Shown here one piece after another: positions 31,122 through 42,200 of a stretch of 64,000 nucleotides of DNA (within the stretch, counting starts at the first letter, position 1; every line of letters begins with the position of its first letter). The notes below the pieces were generated by a model. The model was not told the origin of the DNA, searched no databases, and saw nothing but the letters and a program-made list of their open reading frames with translations. This DNA is from Trichostrongylus colubriformis (lineage: Eukaryota > Nematoda > Chromadorea > Rhabditida > Trichostrongylidae): assembly GCA_963978905.1 (NCBI GenBank), contig OZ022257.1:33431685-33495684 (forward strand). The letters are read 5' to 3'. Both the position numbers and the translations under genes were made by a program.

Positions 31122-32026
31122 GTAAGTACATCTAGAAACAATATAAGAAAGAACAAAGTAAAAACTAAAGGGAAAAAACAAATCTATATTAGAACCATCT
31201 TCTTTTGGCACCATGCCAAGGCGTCAAATTGGCGAGTTTGTGCAATGGCGGCCACTCAAACTCATCCACACTACGTCTGTTCTACAGTAAGCCAAAATTA
31301 CCCCCTCCTGGTGTCTTTAAAGGCAAGCGAAGTCAGATCAAAGGGTATATCATCAGAAGTAGAGGCTGCTATCACAGGAACAGAAGGTTTAAAAGTTGGT
31401 AAATATGGCGAGTAACTCATTTCCAATGGTCGTAAGCAACTTTTGGATACTATACTTCAGCGCGACCAGCTGATAACCCCTTCCCGCCTACTGAAGTCTG
31501 CGCAGCCGGTCTGGCACCCAGTCGGAATAGCCTAATAGGCTTTGTCTGTCTGTCTGTCAGTCTGTCATGGAATTTGAACCATCTAAAGGACTACCTGTAT
31601 GGGTCGGGTCATGCAAGGTGACGACTAGTACATATGCTAAGGTGAACACGAAGTTATGGAGCAGCAGTGATGCTGATAGGGGTATCAAGGGTTGTAAAAA
31701 TTTTAAAGTGACGGTGTTAGGAGTACTGTGGGTGATAAAGTTTTCAGTGTGAGTTGCAAGAGAGCTACAGGCCTGAGAAAATTATATGTGGCAAATTCAC
31801 GGTGAAAGGAGCGCCTCTGGAGCTCGGAGAAGATTCCCATCAACTGCTGCTGCCCGTTTCAAGCTGGGTCGTCCCTTTTTTATTGTGTCTGACTCCGGGA
31901 CCATTGATCGGAAGGCAGTCTTATTCTTATGCTCTTGTTCGTTCTTCCACTTTTGTATCCCTAAACACTTCGACTTTCTTTCGTACTCGGCTAGGCAATG
32001 CCTACTACTAGGTATAGTATCTCTTG
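31122..32026. other. intergenic, nothing recognised
   Basis: It contains a 'tgtctgtctgtctgtcag' run (31545-31565). No gene is supported. Confidence 0.4.
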
Positions 32027-33127
32027 CAAGGGAAGTTATTTTGCTTCCCATGGAACTTTGAAATAAGACTCGGGGAGATCGATAGAGCTTCGAACGCTGA
32101 TTATAACTGTGAAAGCCAAAATTGCTAAATGGCATTGTGAAGCGAGTTACGAGGGGTCAAAGTTTGCCTGTGACTTGCCTGTGACATCTCAATGGCGAGG
32201 CGCTTCGTCATCAGGATGACTAGCGCAGTATCAATGGTCTCCGTGGCTTAGTGGTAGTGCCCCGATTCTGCAGGCGCGAGGTTGCAGGTTTGCTTCCCGC
32301 CGGTGCGGCTTTTTTTGCATTTTGTGTTTCATTGTCAGTAAATGCTTTTCTCTCACTTCTAAACGTTTCCTTGTATGATATTCGCGCGTAGGGGGTCGAA
32401 TTACCCCTCTGTGCAAATTTCCAGCCGGATCCAGTTTTTGGCCCAGCTTCGGAAAATTAGGGGTGGCCAGGGGTTAAGTAGGAGTTTTTGAATTTCCTTC
32501 CACAAAAAATCCTGCAAGCTGAACAAGATAACCTTAACATACTTATCACACTTGCCCATCACACTAAACGCACGTAACAAGCGCCAAATAAGAGCATTTG
32601 CTGGGCAAGGGTCAACGACTTCTCCTTTGTTAAATGGGTTGCCAGCCAATAGCCCATCAATTTTTCCGAAATTTCGTCAAATTCTCGAATTGGCTGAGAA
32701 CTTGTCCCATAGTGTAATTTGATCCTCTGAACATGAAAATCACACTGGTTTTGCGTGAAAACGTATGGCTCGCTCGCCATGAGCTCCCAAACATGCCATG
32801 AAATGGTATTACTCTTTTTTTTCAGAAAAACCTTCATAACTTCATTCAGGTGATTGTTTGACAGATTCTGAATACAGATTTGAGATCAGCATTTAAAAGC
32901 GCGTACAGTGGTATGTGTCTCATTGCAAATGGTCATTTCGACAAACCGTCTGATGGCAAAGTGCCTCGCCAGTGAGGTGTCACAGGCAAAGTTTGACCCC
33001 ACGTAACTCGCTTCAGGATGCCATTTAGCAATTTTGGTTTTCACAGTCATAATCAGCGTTCGAAGCTCTATCGATCCCCCCGGGTCTCATTTCAAAGTTC
33101 CATGGGAACTAAAATACCTTCCCTAGT
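32027..33127. mobile_element. inverted-repeat element with one tRNA-like module
   Basis: Both ends carry the family terminus (TTCCCATGGAACTTTGAAAT and its mirror), followed inward by 'cgatagagcttcgaacgctg' and 'aactcgcttca' blocks in inverted orientation. It aligns with 4956-5611 and 60853-62091. About 1.1 kb long, no intact coding frame. The terminal flanks are not a clean duplication here, so the left edge is approximate. Confidence 0.75.
32237..32310 (+). other. tRNA-like module with A-box and B-box-like sequences
   Basis: GTGGCTTAGTGGTAGTG fits the pol III A-box (TGGCnnAGTGG), and GCAGGTTTGCTTCCCGC, 40 nt later, resembles a degenerate B-box/T-arm (5-bp stem with one mismatch). It is followed by a T-run. 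The acceptor stem does not pair convincingly, so it is a tRNA-derived sequence rather than a functional tRNA. It sits inside an inverted-repeat element. Confidence 0.55.
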
Positions 33128-33314
33128 TAGAGCCTTGCAGCACTGTGTATTACCTATCCACTGGAGCTTTCTTGCCCTCCAACGCCGCGAAGGCGCGCTC
33201 GAAAATCGGCTGAGGGTTCCTCCTCCCTCCCTCTACAAAGCCGGGAAGCTACCATTAAGGGCGGCGAAGCCGGTCTAAGGAGGATTGGTAGGCGTTGGTC
33301 GGCCAATTCTATTA

Positions 33315-34640
33315 GGTTGTCGGGAAAGCTCTTTCGTTTTTTAAAAACGTGCTTTTTTCCTCCAAACTGCTTTCCAGCAATTTATTCTGTACATATATAT
33401 GTAGTACAAGTTCACACGCACCTATAGGTGTTATTGTCCTTCATCTCCCAGATAACCTTTTTCGGCAAAATTAATTTATTGAAGATCAATTCTTCTTCAT
33501 TATCAAAGGGTTTTCTTTGAATGGCGTTAGATAGGGAAAGGAAAAGATGATAATACGATGGAGCAAGATCAGGGCTATATGGCGGATGGGGCAGCACTTC
33601 CCATTCAAGCTCGAGAATTTTTTGGCGAGTCTTTTTTTCCAATATGTGGGAAGACTCGCCAAAAAGTTCTCGAACTTGAATGGGAAGTGCTGCCCCATCC
33701 ACCTTATAGCCCTGATCTTGCTCCATCGGATCATCATCTTTTCCTTTCCCTATCTAACGCCATTCAAAAAAAGCCTTTGGTAATGAAGATGACATTGACC
33801 TTTAATAAATTAATTTTGCCGAAAAAGGTTAGCTGGGAGATGAAGGACAATAATACCTATAGATGCGTGTGAACTTGTTCCACATATATTGGGTAGTCTA
33901 AAAAGTTTTTTCGTATTTTCAAATACCGCTTTTCCCTCCAAACTGCTTTTCAGCATTCTCTTCTGTACATACACATGTAGTACAGGTCCACACGCATCTA
34001 TAGGTATTATTGTCTTCCATCTCCCGGATAACACTTTTTGGCAAAATAAACATATCAACGGTCAACCTCATTTTCAATACAAAAATTATAAAAAAATTTT
34101 TCTTTGGATGGCGTTAGACAGGGAAAGGAAAAGGTGATAATCCGATGAAGCAAGATGAGGGCTATAAGGTGGATGGGGCAGCAATTTTTATCCAAGCTCG
34201 AGAATTTTTTGGCGAGTCATTTTTTCATCAGTGGTAAAGATTTTTTAAAATTTTTTTTTTTAAAAAATTCTCGAGCTTGGATAGAAATTGCTGCCTTATA
34301 GCCCTGATCTTGCTCTATCGGATTATCACCTTTTCCTTTCCCTGTCTGACGCCATTCAAAGAAAAAAATAGGAATTGAAAATGAGGTGACTTTTGATATT
34401 TTTATTTTGCTGAAAAGGGTTATCCGGGAGATGGAAGACTACAATACCTATAGATGCGTGTGGACATATATATGTACAGAAGAAATTTTGTGGAAAGCAG
34501 TTTTGAGGGGAAAAGCGGTGTTTAAAAATACGAAAAGACTTTTTAGACTACCTAATATATGTACAGAAGAAATTGCTGGAAAGCAGTTTGGAGGGAAAAA
34601 AAACACGTTTTCAAAAAACTAAAGAGCTGACCCGTCAACC
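33315..34640. mobile_element. fold-back mariner derivative (outer element)
   Basis: The ends GGTTGTCGGGAAAGCTC and GAGCTGACCCGTCAACC are flanked by TA (33313-33314, 34641-34642). The interior is a large palindrome centred near 33640: two head-to-head copies of the 3' part of a mariner transposase gene. Each copy encodes VLPHPPYSPDLAPS, the motif around the last catalytic Asp of mariner enzymes. There is no complete transposase. The right arm is split by the insertion at 33889-34555. Confidence 0.8.
33889..34555. mobile_element. second fold-back mariner, nested in the first
   Basis: The ends TTGGGTAGTC and GACTACCTAA have a TA duplication (33887-33888, 34556-34557). It interrupts the arm of the outer element: the outer sequence 'gtgaacttgttccacata' resumes after 34557 with 'tatgtacagaagaaattgct'. 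It is itself a palindrome centred near 34240 on the phrase 'ctcgagaattttttggcgag'. A sister copy is at 40652-41328. Confidence 0.8.
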
Positions 34641-34642
34641 TA

Positions 34643-37600
34643 ATATAATATTTACTATTGTAGAGAACCGAGCAAGTAATCGCGGAAAGCATCCTATCAC
34701 CATCGGTATCTAGTCTTTTGAACTGCGAATCACCCACACCACAGCTTTATTATGGATCTTGGTCGTGGGCTGGTAGCCTCGAAGGCGGCATGCGCCAAAT
34801 GAGAGTGGTATTGAGACCATGAATGAGCCGTTTATCTCCATTACCGCGGGAGGTACCACCACGGTATGTCGTAATTTCTATGCGGCATCACGTTCTTGGC
34901 CAATTCTGCACACGACACTGGCGTTCACGAGCGTTTTGTATGGCCCTTCCTACAGAGACGTTTTTAGTCAGCTGCTGGAACAATGTAATTTTTTTCTGCG
35001 CGGTCCGCATATTTTCTTATCCTTAGTAGTTGTTCAACTTTGATAAGGATCAAGTTTTTGGCGTCAATCAATCACTTCCTGGGATGCGCCGCATATTCTA
35101 GTTTCATTCAGAATCGTGATGGCTGGTGAATGTGATGTGGCCTATGCAATGACTTGCGGTTCCCAGCTGTTGTACAAGTCAGTGCTTTTATCCTCCCAGA
35201 CGAAACTGGTACCAATTTCCGATTCCGGCGAGATAGAAGGCTTGGTTGGCCTGGGCGGGCGTTGGTGTGGGATTTGATCCCCGCACCATGAGAGTGGGGT
35301 TTGCGCCACCTGTCCTGCCACGACGCCACCTCCGCCCTTCCAACTTTGTCATTAGAAGGGAATTTCGTCAACAGTGTTCTTCATACGTGAAGGGGGGGGG
35401 GGGGGCTGCGGAGTTTGATAATTTTGTTATGATCTGTAGATCGAGTCTCTGAAGGGTGAAGAAAACACCAATATAAAAAAGTGCTGGCACGATTATCCTC
35501 CAGTGTATCGATCACTCGGATGAGTTGCCTAGTATGTTTGTTTGTATTGGTTGGGTTTGTAGGGGGGTTTGTATTGGAAATTGTTAGCAAATTCTTTCGT
35601 CTTCACGTTAACTTCAAAGGTTTAGTGCACGGAACTGATTTGGAGAGATGGAATTTATTGTAACGCCTTCAGTGATCCACCATGAATGACTAACGGCAAA
35701 GGCATTCAACTAGTTTTTTAACCAGAGTTTATCTGCCGAATTGACTTGTGCTATAGACGTATAATTTATATGGATTAAGTGGAAGTATTGAGAGATGTTG
35801 AGGCCGCTTGCAAAAGTGTAACAGTCGTAGTAGTCGAAATGAATCCATCTGCAGGCGCATAACTAGAAACAGAGCTCGGCATTCTTCGTGTTCGAAGAAA
35901 ATCTAAAATTATCCGCGTCTCTGCCGGTGTGGGAAAAGGAATGGTATTGTGATAAAAATTCTTAACTAGAGCAAAAACGTTGAGGTAACAAATGGTCGAG
36001 TCACTTCCCATTTTTGAGCACTGCAGCGAAAGTGATACTCGCTTTATCGAACTCCTCGTGCGCTTTCTTTCCGCTCTACGCTTGGAGCCCTTGCTTCTGC
36101 AGAATTTGTTATGTTGAATGGCGTAGGCTCTCAGGGTGCTCACGTATTACGTTATGGTCGACCCATACTGGACACAAAATCCCTTGTGACTTTCTCTGTA
36201 TGGCGAAGTGTGAGGTTTTCATAAGCAGAGCAATGGTTTCCAGTGAGTACCCGCAAATAGCTCCACTTAGGGAACTTAGTTGCTTCGATCCGATGGTAGA
36301 TGGCTGTGGGTACGGTGGAAGCTGGCGAGGTCTTCTTAGTGACAGAGGGACCACTGGTCAATCTTTTGTCATGTCGAGTATGCCGTGCATATGGGAATAC
36401 ACGAGGAAGTCCTGTATGCGATACAAAGGTTTGGTGTGTTTATTTGTTCATCCCATCACCCTCTCCGTGATCAACTTCGCGGATCCGCCTTATGACTGAA
36501 ACAACTTTGTGGGCTCCCTCCTGTATGTATACGAATGTTCCTGCTAGCACAATTAGTTGTTATTGTTACGAGGGGAGGTTGGCAAGGAGCTCGCTGGCGA
36601 AAACCTGATTAGCATTCGTGCGAGTCGCCATGTGCTTTATACATAACACAAGAATTAATTTTTTCTCCACAAATACCCTCACCTTTCTATGCTTCTGGCG
36701 AAATTTGAAAGGTAATCTTACAACTTTAAATTTTGTTCAAATACGTTTCTTATTACGCGGTAGTGATAAGTCATAAAGCCCTATTTATCCTTCGACATTC
36801 GCTGTAGCACTTTAGATAATGAAAAACATTCGCCCAATAGGTAATTTGCAATCTGCTCCTGGTTTGCATATTGTTATGCGTGTTTTTCGAGCCAGGTTTA
36901 GACATTCGATTAAAGAAACCAACAAGGGAAGGGCGGAGAAAAAAAACTAAATTAGCTTTTTGTTACAGTGACACCCAATCTGCAATTCCATGAAATTGAC
37001 TTTGTGAAGGCGGACTTTCTCGCTTTTCTCGGACAAACTTCCAAAGAATATGGTCATGAACGTTTTTTCCATCATGCTCGGGATACCATGAATAGAAAAC
37101 TCATTCAGCTAAATATGATAACGGTGGTTTGCGGTATTTGTTGCGAATTAACTATTATTGCACCAGTGGCATATTGAAATTTCGTCGATTCAATTAGTCC
37201 TACTAGACTAGTGGCGTTGATTTTTCATCATCGGACCTCAACACGTTGTGTAACACGTTTATATAAAGAAGTTAGGTTTTCAAAGCTTTTAAGAGCTCGT
37301 GGGTGTCATGGGCAGCTGGTTGCCGCTGTTGCAGCATCCATCTCTTGTTGCTCGAACGAGTTTCTTTGCTTTCACCTCCATCCAGTCTTCTTCTCTTCCT
37401 CTGCAAGACATATGCTTGTTCATTAGTTCAGTCACCGCAAATACGGCTATCGATTCCGCATCGGTTTTTTTTTTCTTGCAAAGTAAGTTATGAATCAAGG
37501 CTTACCAATTGCACTCCTCCATACAAAGCAAAAGTTTGGTTGTTTATTTGTTTGTTTAGTTGAGGACGATCGGCTGACTGACGCCGAAAGAGCGACTGAT

Positions 37601-38417
37601 TTAGGTATACATGTATAAGTAATTTTAAATACTGGTGGAAGGAACCCGAGTCAAATGGATGTGTCAGTTAAAGGAGTTGACTAAATGTTCTGTCTTGTTG
37701 ATGAAAATGACCTTCTGGTAGGGTGGTATTTGAAATTTGCATTGTGAGCGTAGGTCCATACATTTTTTACATAGCTGAAGCAGTTTTATTACCCTTGCGT
37801 TGGAGTACGGGTCTCATGAATCCCTGTGACTTTCTTTACTAGTTCGTAAAATTATTTGTGTGTATTCGAAAAAATGAAAGTTTCCCAAAGCCATTTCCGT
37901 TGCAATCGTTTCCTTCACATGACGGCATTTCTATGGAAAGCTATGACTCGCTCATGCATGAATACTGATTCTCTCTATTTCCCTTCATGTCAGCTGTCTT
38001 CACTTCTTTTCTGCAAGAGCGAGCCCACAGAATCTGGGAGGGGCGCTCACAAGGGAAGGGCAGACAATGTGCTCCTATATAGACTTTCATGAAAGCCTCT
38101 ATCATTACACGCAAATCATGTGCTTTGACCATAAAGGGATGATTGCTGTGAAAGCGAACTCCAGTTGCATGTAAAATGTTGCTGGTGAAGTAGATACAGA
38201 ATGGATCGCATGGGTTTGATAATGCGTAGTTGTTTCCGCTCGAAGATTTCCTCCTCGGTTTGTACGGATTCCGCTTCATTTTCGATGCTCGAATTTTCGA
38301 GTCCTTTTTTTCGTTTTCCAAATGAGCTCGTGTATGTTTTTAGTGCCTGCATTTTTTGTTGTCACCATTTTTGCTTAGGTGAGGACGGTATCGTCTAAGT
38401 AATTTTTATTCTAGAAG
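34643..38417. other. intergenic, no supported gene
   Basis: Several open frames overlap on the minus strand at 37289-37498 and 37941-38352. They have coding-like RNY composition but no recognisable domain and no convincing splice chain. A G-run lies at 35391-35404. It could contain exons of an unrecognised minus-strand gene, but this is not established. Confidence 0.3.
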
Positions 38418-38423
38418 TTATTT

Positions 38424-39188
38424 CGGCACTATTCAACTATTCCAACCCCGGACACCGCGAGTTGGTCAAAAAAATAATTTTCGCTGAAACTTCGCCCAGG
38501 AGGGTTATTTGGGGTGCTGATCACGAACATGACATCCGTTTTTGGCGTTTGCGCCAAATTGGCGCAATCGCACCATGTTTGTGCAACAACTCGTTTTCAC
38601 CAAATTCGCTGAAACTTGGCCAGGAGGGTTATTTGGGGTGCTGATCACGAATATGACATCCGTTTGAGGCGCTAGCGTCGTTTAGTTCCATTGCAATGCA
38701 AATATAGTGGGGGCACCACACTGTTCCCGCAAGTTTTACCTAAGCCTTGAGGAGGAAGGAAACCTTTCCTTCCCTTGCAAGGCTTAGGCGAATATATACA
38801 CATGAGTGTTCAATGATGACTGTAGGATAGTATCAAATGAAAGGTGATAGCAGAAATATGACGCTCTCCAGCTATATAAGCACTGTAGCAGAAATGATTA
38901 TGACTGGCGCAATCCTGAAAGGGGCTGAAAACGGCGCTCGCACTGAAAACCAATGTCATATCCGTAATCAGCACCCCAAATAACCCCTGGGCAAAGTTTC
39001 AGCGATTTTGGTGAAAACGAGTCGTTGCACCAACTTGGTGCAGTTGCACCAAATTGGCGCCAGCATCGGAAACGGATGTCATATTCGTGATCAGCACCTC
39101 GAATAACCTATATAGGCGAAGTTTCAACGAAAATTATTTTTTTTGACCAACTCGCGGTATCTGGGGTTGGAATAGTTGAATAGTGCCG
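38424..39188. mobile_element. 765-bp inverted-repeat element, TTATTT duplication
   Basis: The inverted ends (CGGCACTATTCAACTATTCC at the left, mirrored at the right) extend over 45 bp to 'gcgagttggtc'. A 6-bp direct repeat TTATTT flanks them (38418-38423, 39189-39194). Inside, 'gggttatttggggtgctgat' with 'cacgaa[c/t]atgacatccgttt' occurs twice at the left and once inverted at the right. Non-coding. It lies about 80 bp upstream of the ArfGAP first coding exon. Confidence 0.8.
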
Positions 39189-39253
39189 TTATTTCGTTCA
39201 AATATCGTTGATCATTTCGGCTGCCTCAAAACTTATCTAAAGGTCATTAATAT

Positions 39254-39266
39254 ATTCCATGTTCAG
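39254..39266 (+). promoter_or_regulatory. probable trans-splice acceptor of the ArfGAP gene
   Basis: 'ttccatgttcag' precedes the exon that carries the first ATG (39273) by 6 nt, and the kinase gene has the very similar 'ccatgtttcag'. A cis intron behind a non-coding exon remains possible. Confidence 0.5.
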
Positions 39267-39272
39267 GGTGAA

Positions 39273-42200
39273 ATGACAGCAGCGGTAGTGATTTCCCGTG
39301 TTAGTACATCTACGTGTCCGGAAACTATCGAATTCACAGAGGCCATCAAGGTTGGACTAGATTTCAAATGCATTTTCTCTGTTCTAAAAACGTCATGCTA
39401 TTTGCCTTTCACCTTTACTATCCGAAAATGTGAAAGTCAGTCGAAGCATTCAAATCGCCCCATTACGCTTCGGTTGGTAGCAAGTAAGTCGGGTAAATGT
39501 TTTTTTGCATTGACTGTACAGCCGTTGAAGAGCTAGAATAGGTTTTGTTTGCTCCAGCCCAGTCGTGCACTTTATTGTGCAATGGCAATGGTGTGAGTAT
39601 AATATGAGACATGCTATGTACCTGCCTTTTTGTTAAAGCTCCCAAGTCAATTATTTCGGGGTATGCGATGTTCTGTTAGGTTGTACTAAAAGTGTTGTAG
39701 GATTTTCCAATAACATCAATAACCCTTCCGTACTTCGAGACAGATCTGGGCGGTTCAGGAATATAGCAGAACGTTCTCCAAGCTTCCTTACAAATTATAT
39801 ATTAACCCACCAGATTCCGTGGAGAAAGCTGCATTGCCCGTAGTCTATACCCACCGAACGCGCGGTGTCATCTACATATTATGACTGGTCTCACAGCACC
39901 AAAGCCAAGGAAATTTGCGACCCCATCAACTCTGCACTGGGCATGGGATGTGTGAGCTGGGAGACCGTGCGCCGCTCTTCATCAGCTTCAGAAACAGCAA
40001 GATTGACATGGACGACAAACCACGCTCAGGGCTGTGCTACTTCGGGTACGCGGAAGGGATGCTTTTCCACGAGGTGCTGGTACAAGGCGAGACGCTCACC
40101 GCTGCCGTATACACTCGCCGGCTTCAGCAGCTCACCATCGCTGTTTGAGAAAAGCTCCGAAGAAGTTCGCGGTCATCCTCCTTCATGACGACGCGCTCTC
40201 CCACGTCGCGAAGACTACCCAGGCCAAATTAGGCCGCGGTCATACTCTGCGTGTCTGCGTTAGTTGACGCCGGCACCGGCGTCAACTAACGCAGACACGC
40301 AGAGTATGACCGCGGCCTTACAGGAGCTCGACTGGGATGTCCTGCCCCACCCGCTATACTCTCTAGACATTGCTCCTTCTGACTATCACCTTTCCCATCC
40401 ACTGAAATCCTTCCTGGCCAAGGGAAAATTCGTTGATTATGACTTGCTTGCAAAGGCGATCGCAAACTTCTTCGACTGTCAGAACCTGGAGTTCTGGGAG
40501 GAGGCAATCAACGATCTCCCTATGTGGTGACATAGTAATGTCGTTAACAGTGATGACTACGTTGTTGCCTATTTGTCGTTTGTTGAAAGAAATAATAATA
40601 AAAAGTGATGATCGAAAAAAAAACTTACAAGACGTTTGGTACAGCCTAATATCGGGTAGTCTAAAAAGTCTTTTCGTATTTTTAAATACCGCTTTTCCCT
40701 CAAAACTGCTTTCCACAAAATTTCTTCTGTACATATATATATGTAGTACAAGTCCACTCGCATCTATAGGTATCGTTTTCTTCCATCTCCCGGATAACCC
40801 TTTTCGGCAAAATAAACATATCAAAGGTCGCCTTATTTTCAATTCCATTTTTTTTTTTTTGAATGGCGTTAGACAGGAAGGGAAAAGGTGATAATCCGAT
40901 GGAGCAAGATCAGGGCTATAAGGCAGCAATTTTATCCAAGCTCGAGAATTTTTTGGCGAGGCAATTTTTCGGCAAATTCTTCCCACTATTGAAAAAGTGA
41001 CTCGCCAAAAAATTCTCGAGCTTGGATAAAAATTGCTGCCCCATCCACCTTATAGCCCTGATCTTGCTCCATCGGATTACCACCTTTTCTTTCCCTGTTT
41101 AACGCCATTCAAAGAAAAATTTTTTTACAATTTTTGTATTGAAAATGAGGTTGGCCTTTGATATGTTAATTTTGCCGAAAAGAGTTATCGGGGAGATGAA
41201 AGACAATAATACCTATAGATGCGTCTGGACTTGTACTACATGTGTATGTACAGAAGAGATTGCTGGAAAGCAGTTTGGAGGGAAAAAACGGTATTTGAAA
41301 ATACGAAAAGACTTTTTAGACTACCCAATATTCTGGTCCACTTTTCTAGATGCACTTGAATGCGCATAAAATTTACTGATACCTAAGTGATGCTATCTAA
41401 CATTAATTTTTCAGGATTCACCACGGTTCCGTGCCGCACTAGCACAGCACATGCAGCATTTCAGTCGTCTGGAAAATAGGTTAAATGAGGTGAATATCTG
41501 GTGTAAGTTATTCGGAAAAAAATAATGCGACGTTTCATCCGTGTTTTTTAGATACAAAAACATGTCACGGGTATGATGGAGCATAGCAGAAATTACGTCT
41601 CCACGTTTTAGTAAGTTTTTTTCCTGCTCAAACAGCCCAAACATTGTGTATACAACGTCTTGAACTTCAAGGTAGTCTACACCATGCAAGGGTGTTCTCC
41701 ATTCTTCAATCTTGTTGTAACCTAATATGTCACACATAAAGATCCTTGTCTTACTGGTGCCTTACTTTCAGTTGGGCATGCGTAGGCACTAGGGTAAACT
41801 GATTGACGTGATCAGCCTACCAATTTTTGCTGTCACACTTTCAACTTTCATCGAAGTTGTAGGAGAGGCATTGGAATATATTAACTCAAAATCGAAAATT
41901 CTGTCCACCTCGTCCCACGCTTGTTTTGGGTTAGTTGCGTCTTACATATTTTAGCGTAGGAAAGAGAAGCGAGGGTATTACAGCCCTGTGGAGGGGAATA
42001 AAATAGGTGTTTGTCTTTTGCGAATTTTACCAAAATGTCACGGCGAAATGGAAATCTCAATCAGCCGTCGTCACAGAGAAATTAAAGGGCCGTCAAAGAC
42101 CCTCCAAACAAGTTCTCATGTGTGTTATCTGAGTAGGACAAAAAGAATTTTCCGATGAGTTTTTCCTTGTTGGAGTGCGTACGGTAGTTTGAAAGGGTGA

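Larger units (their letters stand above)
39679..40646 (+). mobile_element. mariner element relic in ArfGAP intron 1
   Basis: The ends GGTTGTACTAAAAGTGTTGT and the mirrored ACAAGACGTTTGGTACAGCC are flanked by TA (39677-39678, 40647-40648). They enclose a broken mariner transposase reading on the plus strand. An 86-bp palindromic MITE is inserted inside (40232-40317). The right end lies 5 bp from the next mariner-type element at 40652. Confidence 0.8.

Noticed and set aside
32237..32310. Functional tRNA gene
   Set aside because: The acceptor stem does not pair, the T-loop lacks TTC, and the sequence lies inside a repeated element with degenerate relatives.
36014..36499. 161-codon plus-strand frame as a gene
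   Set aside because: Cys-rich but without domain or splice context, and equally long frames exist on the other strand.
41629..41680. Extra BAR-domain exon after a possible acceptor near 41635
   Set aside because: In the required phase it reaches a stop codon quickly. The exon at 41552-41610 joins directly to 42817 and aligns with ACAP without a gap.
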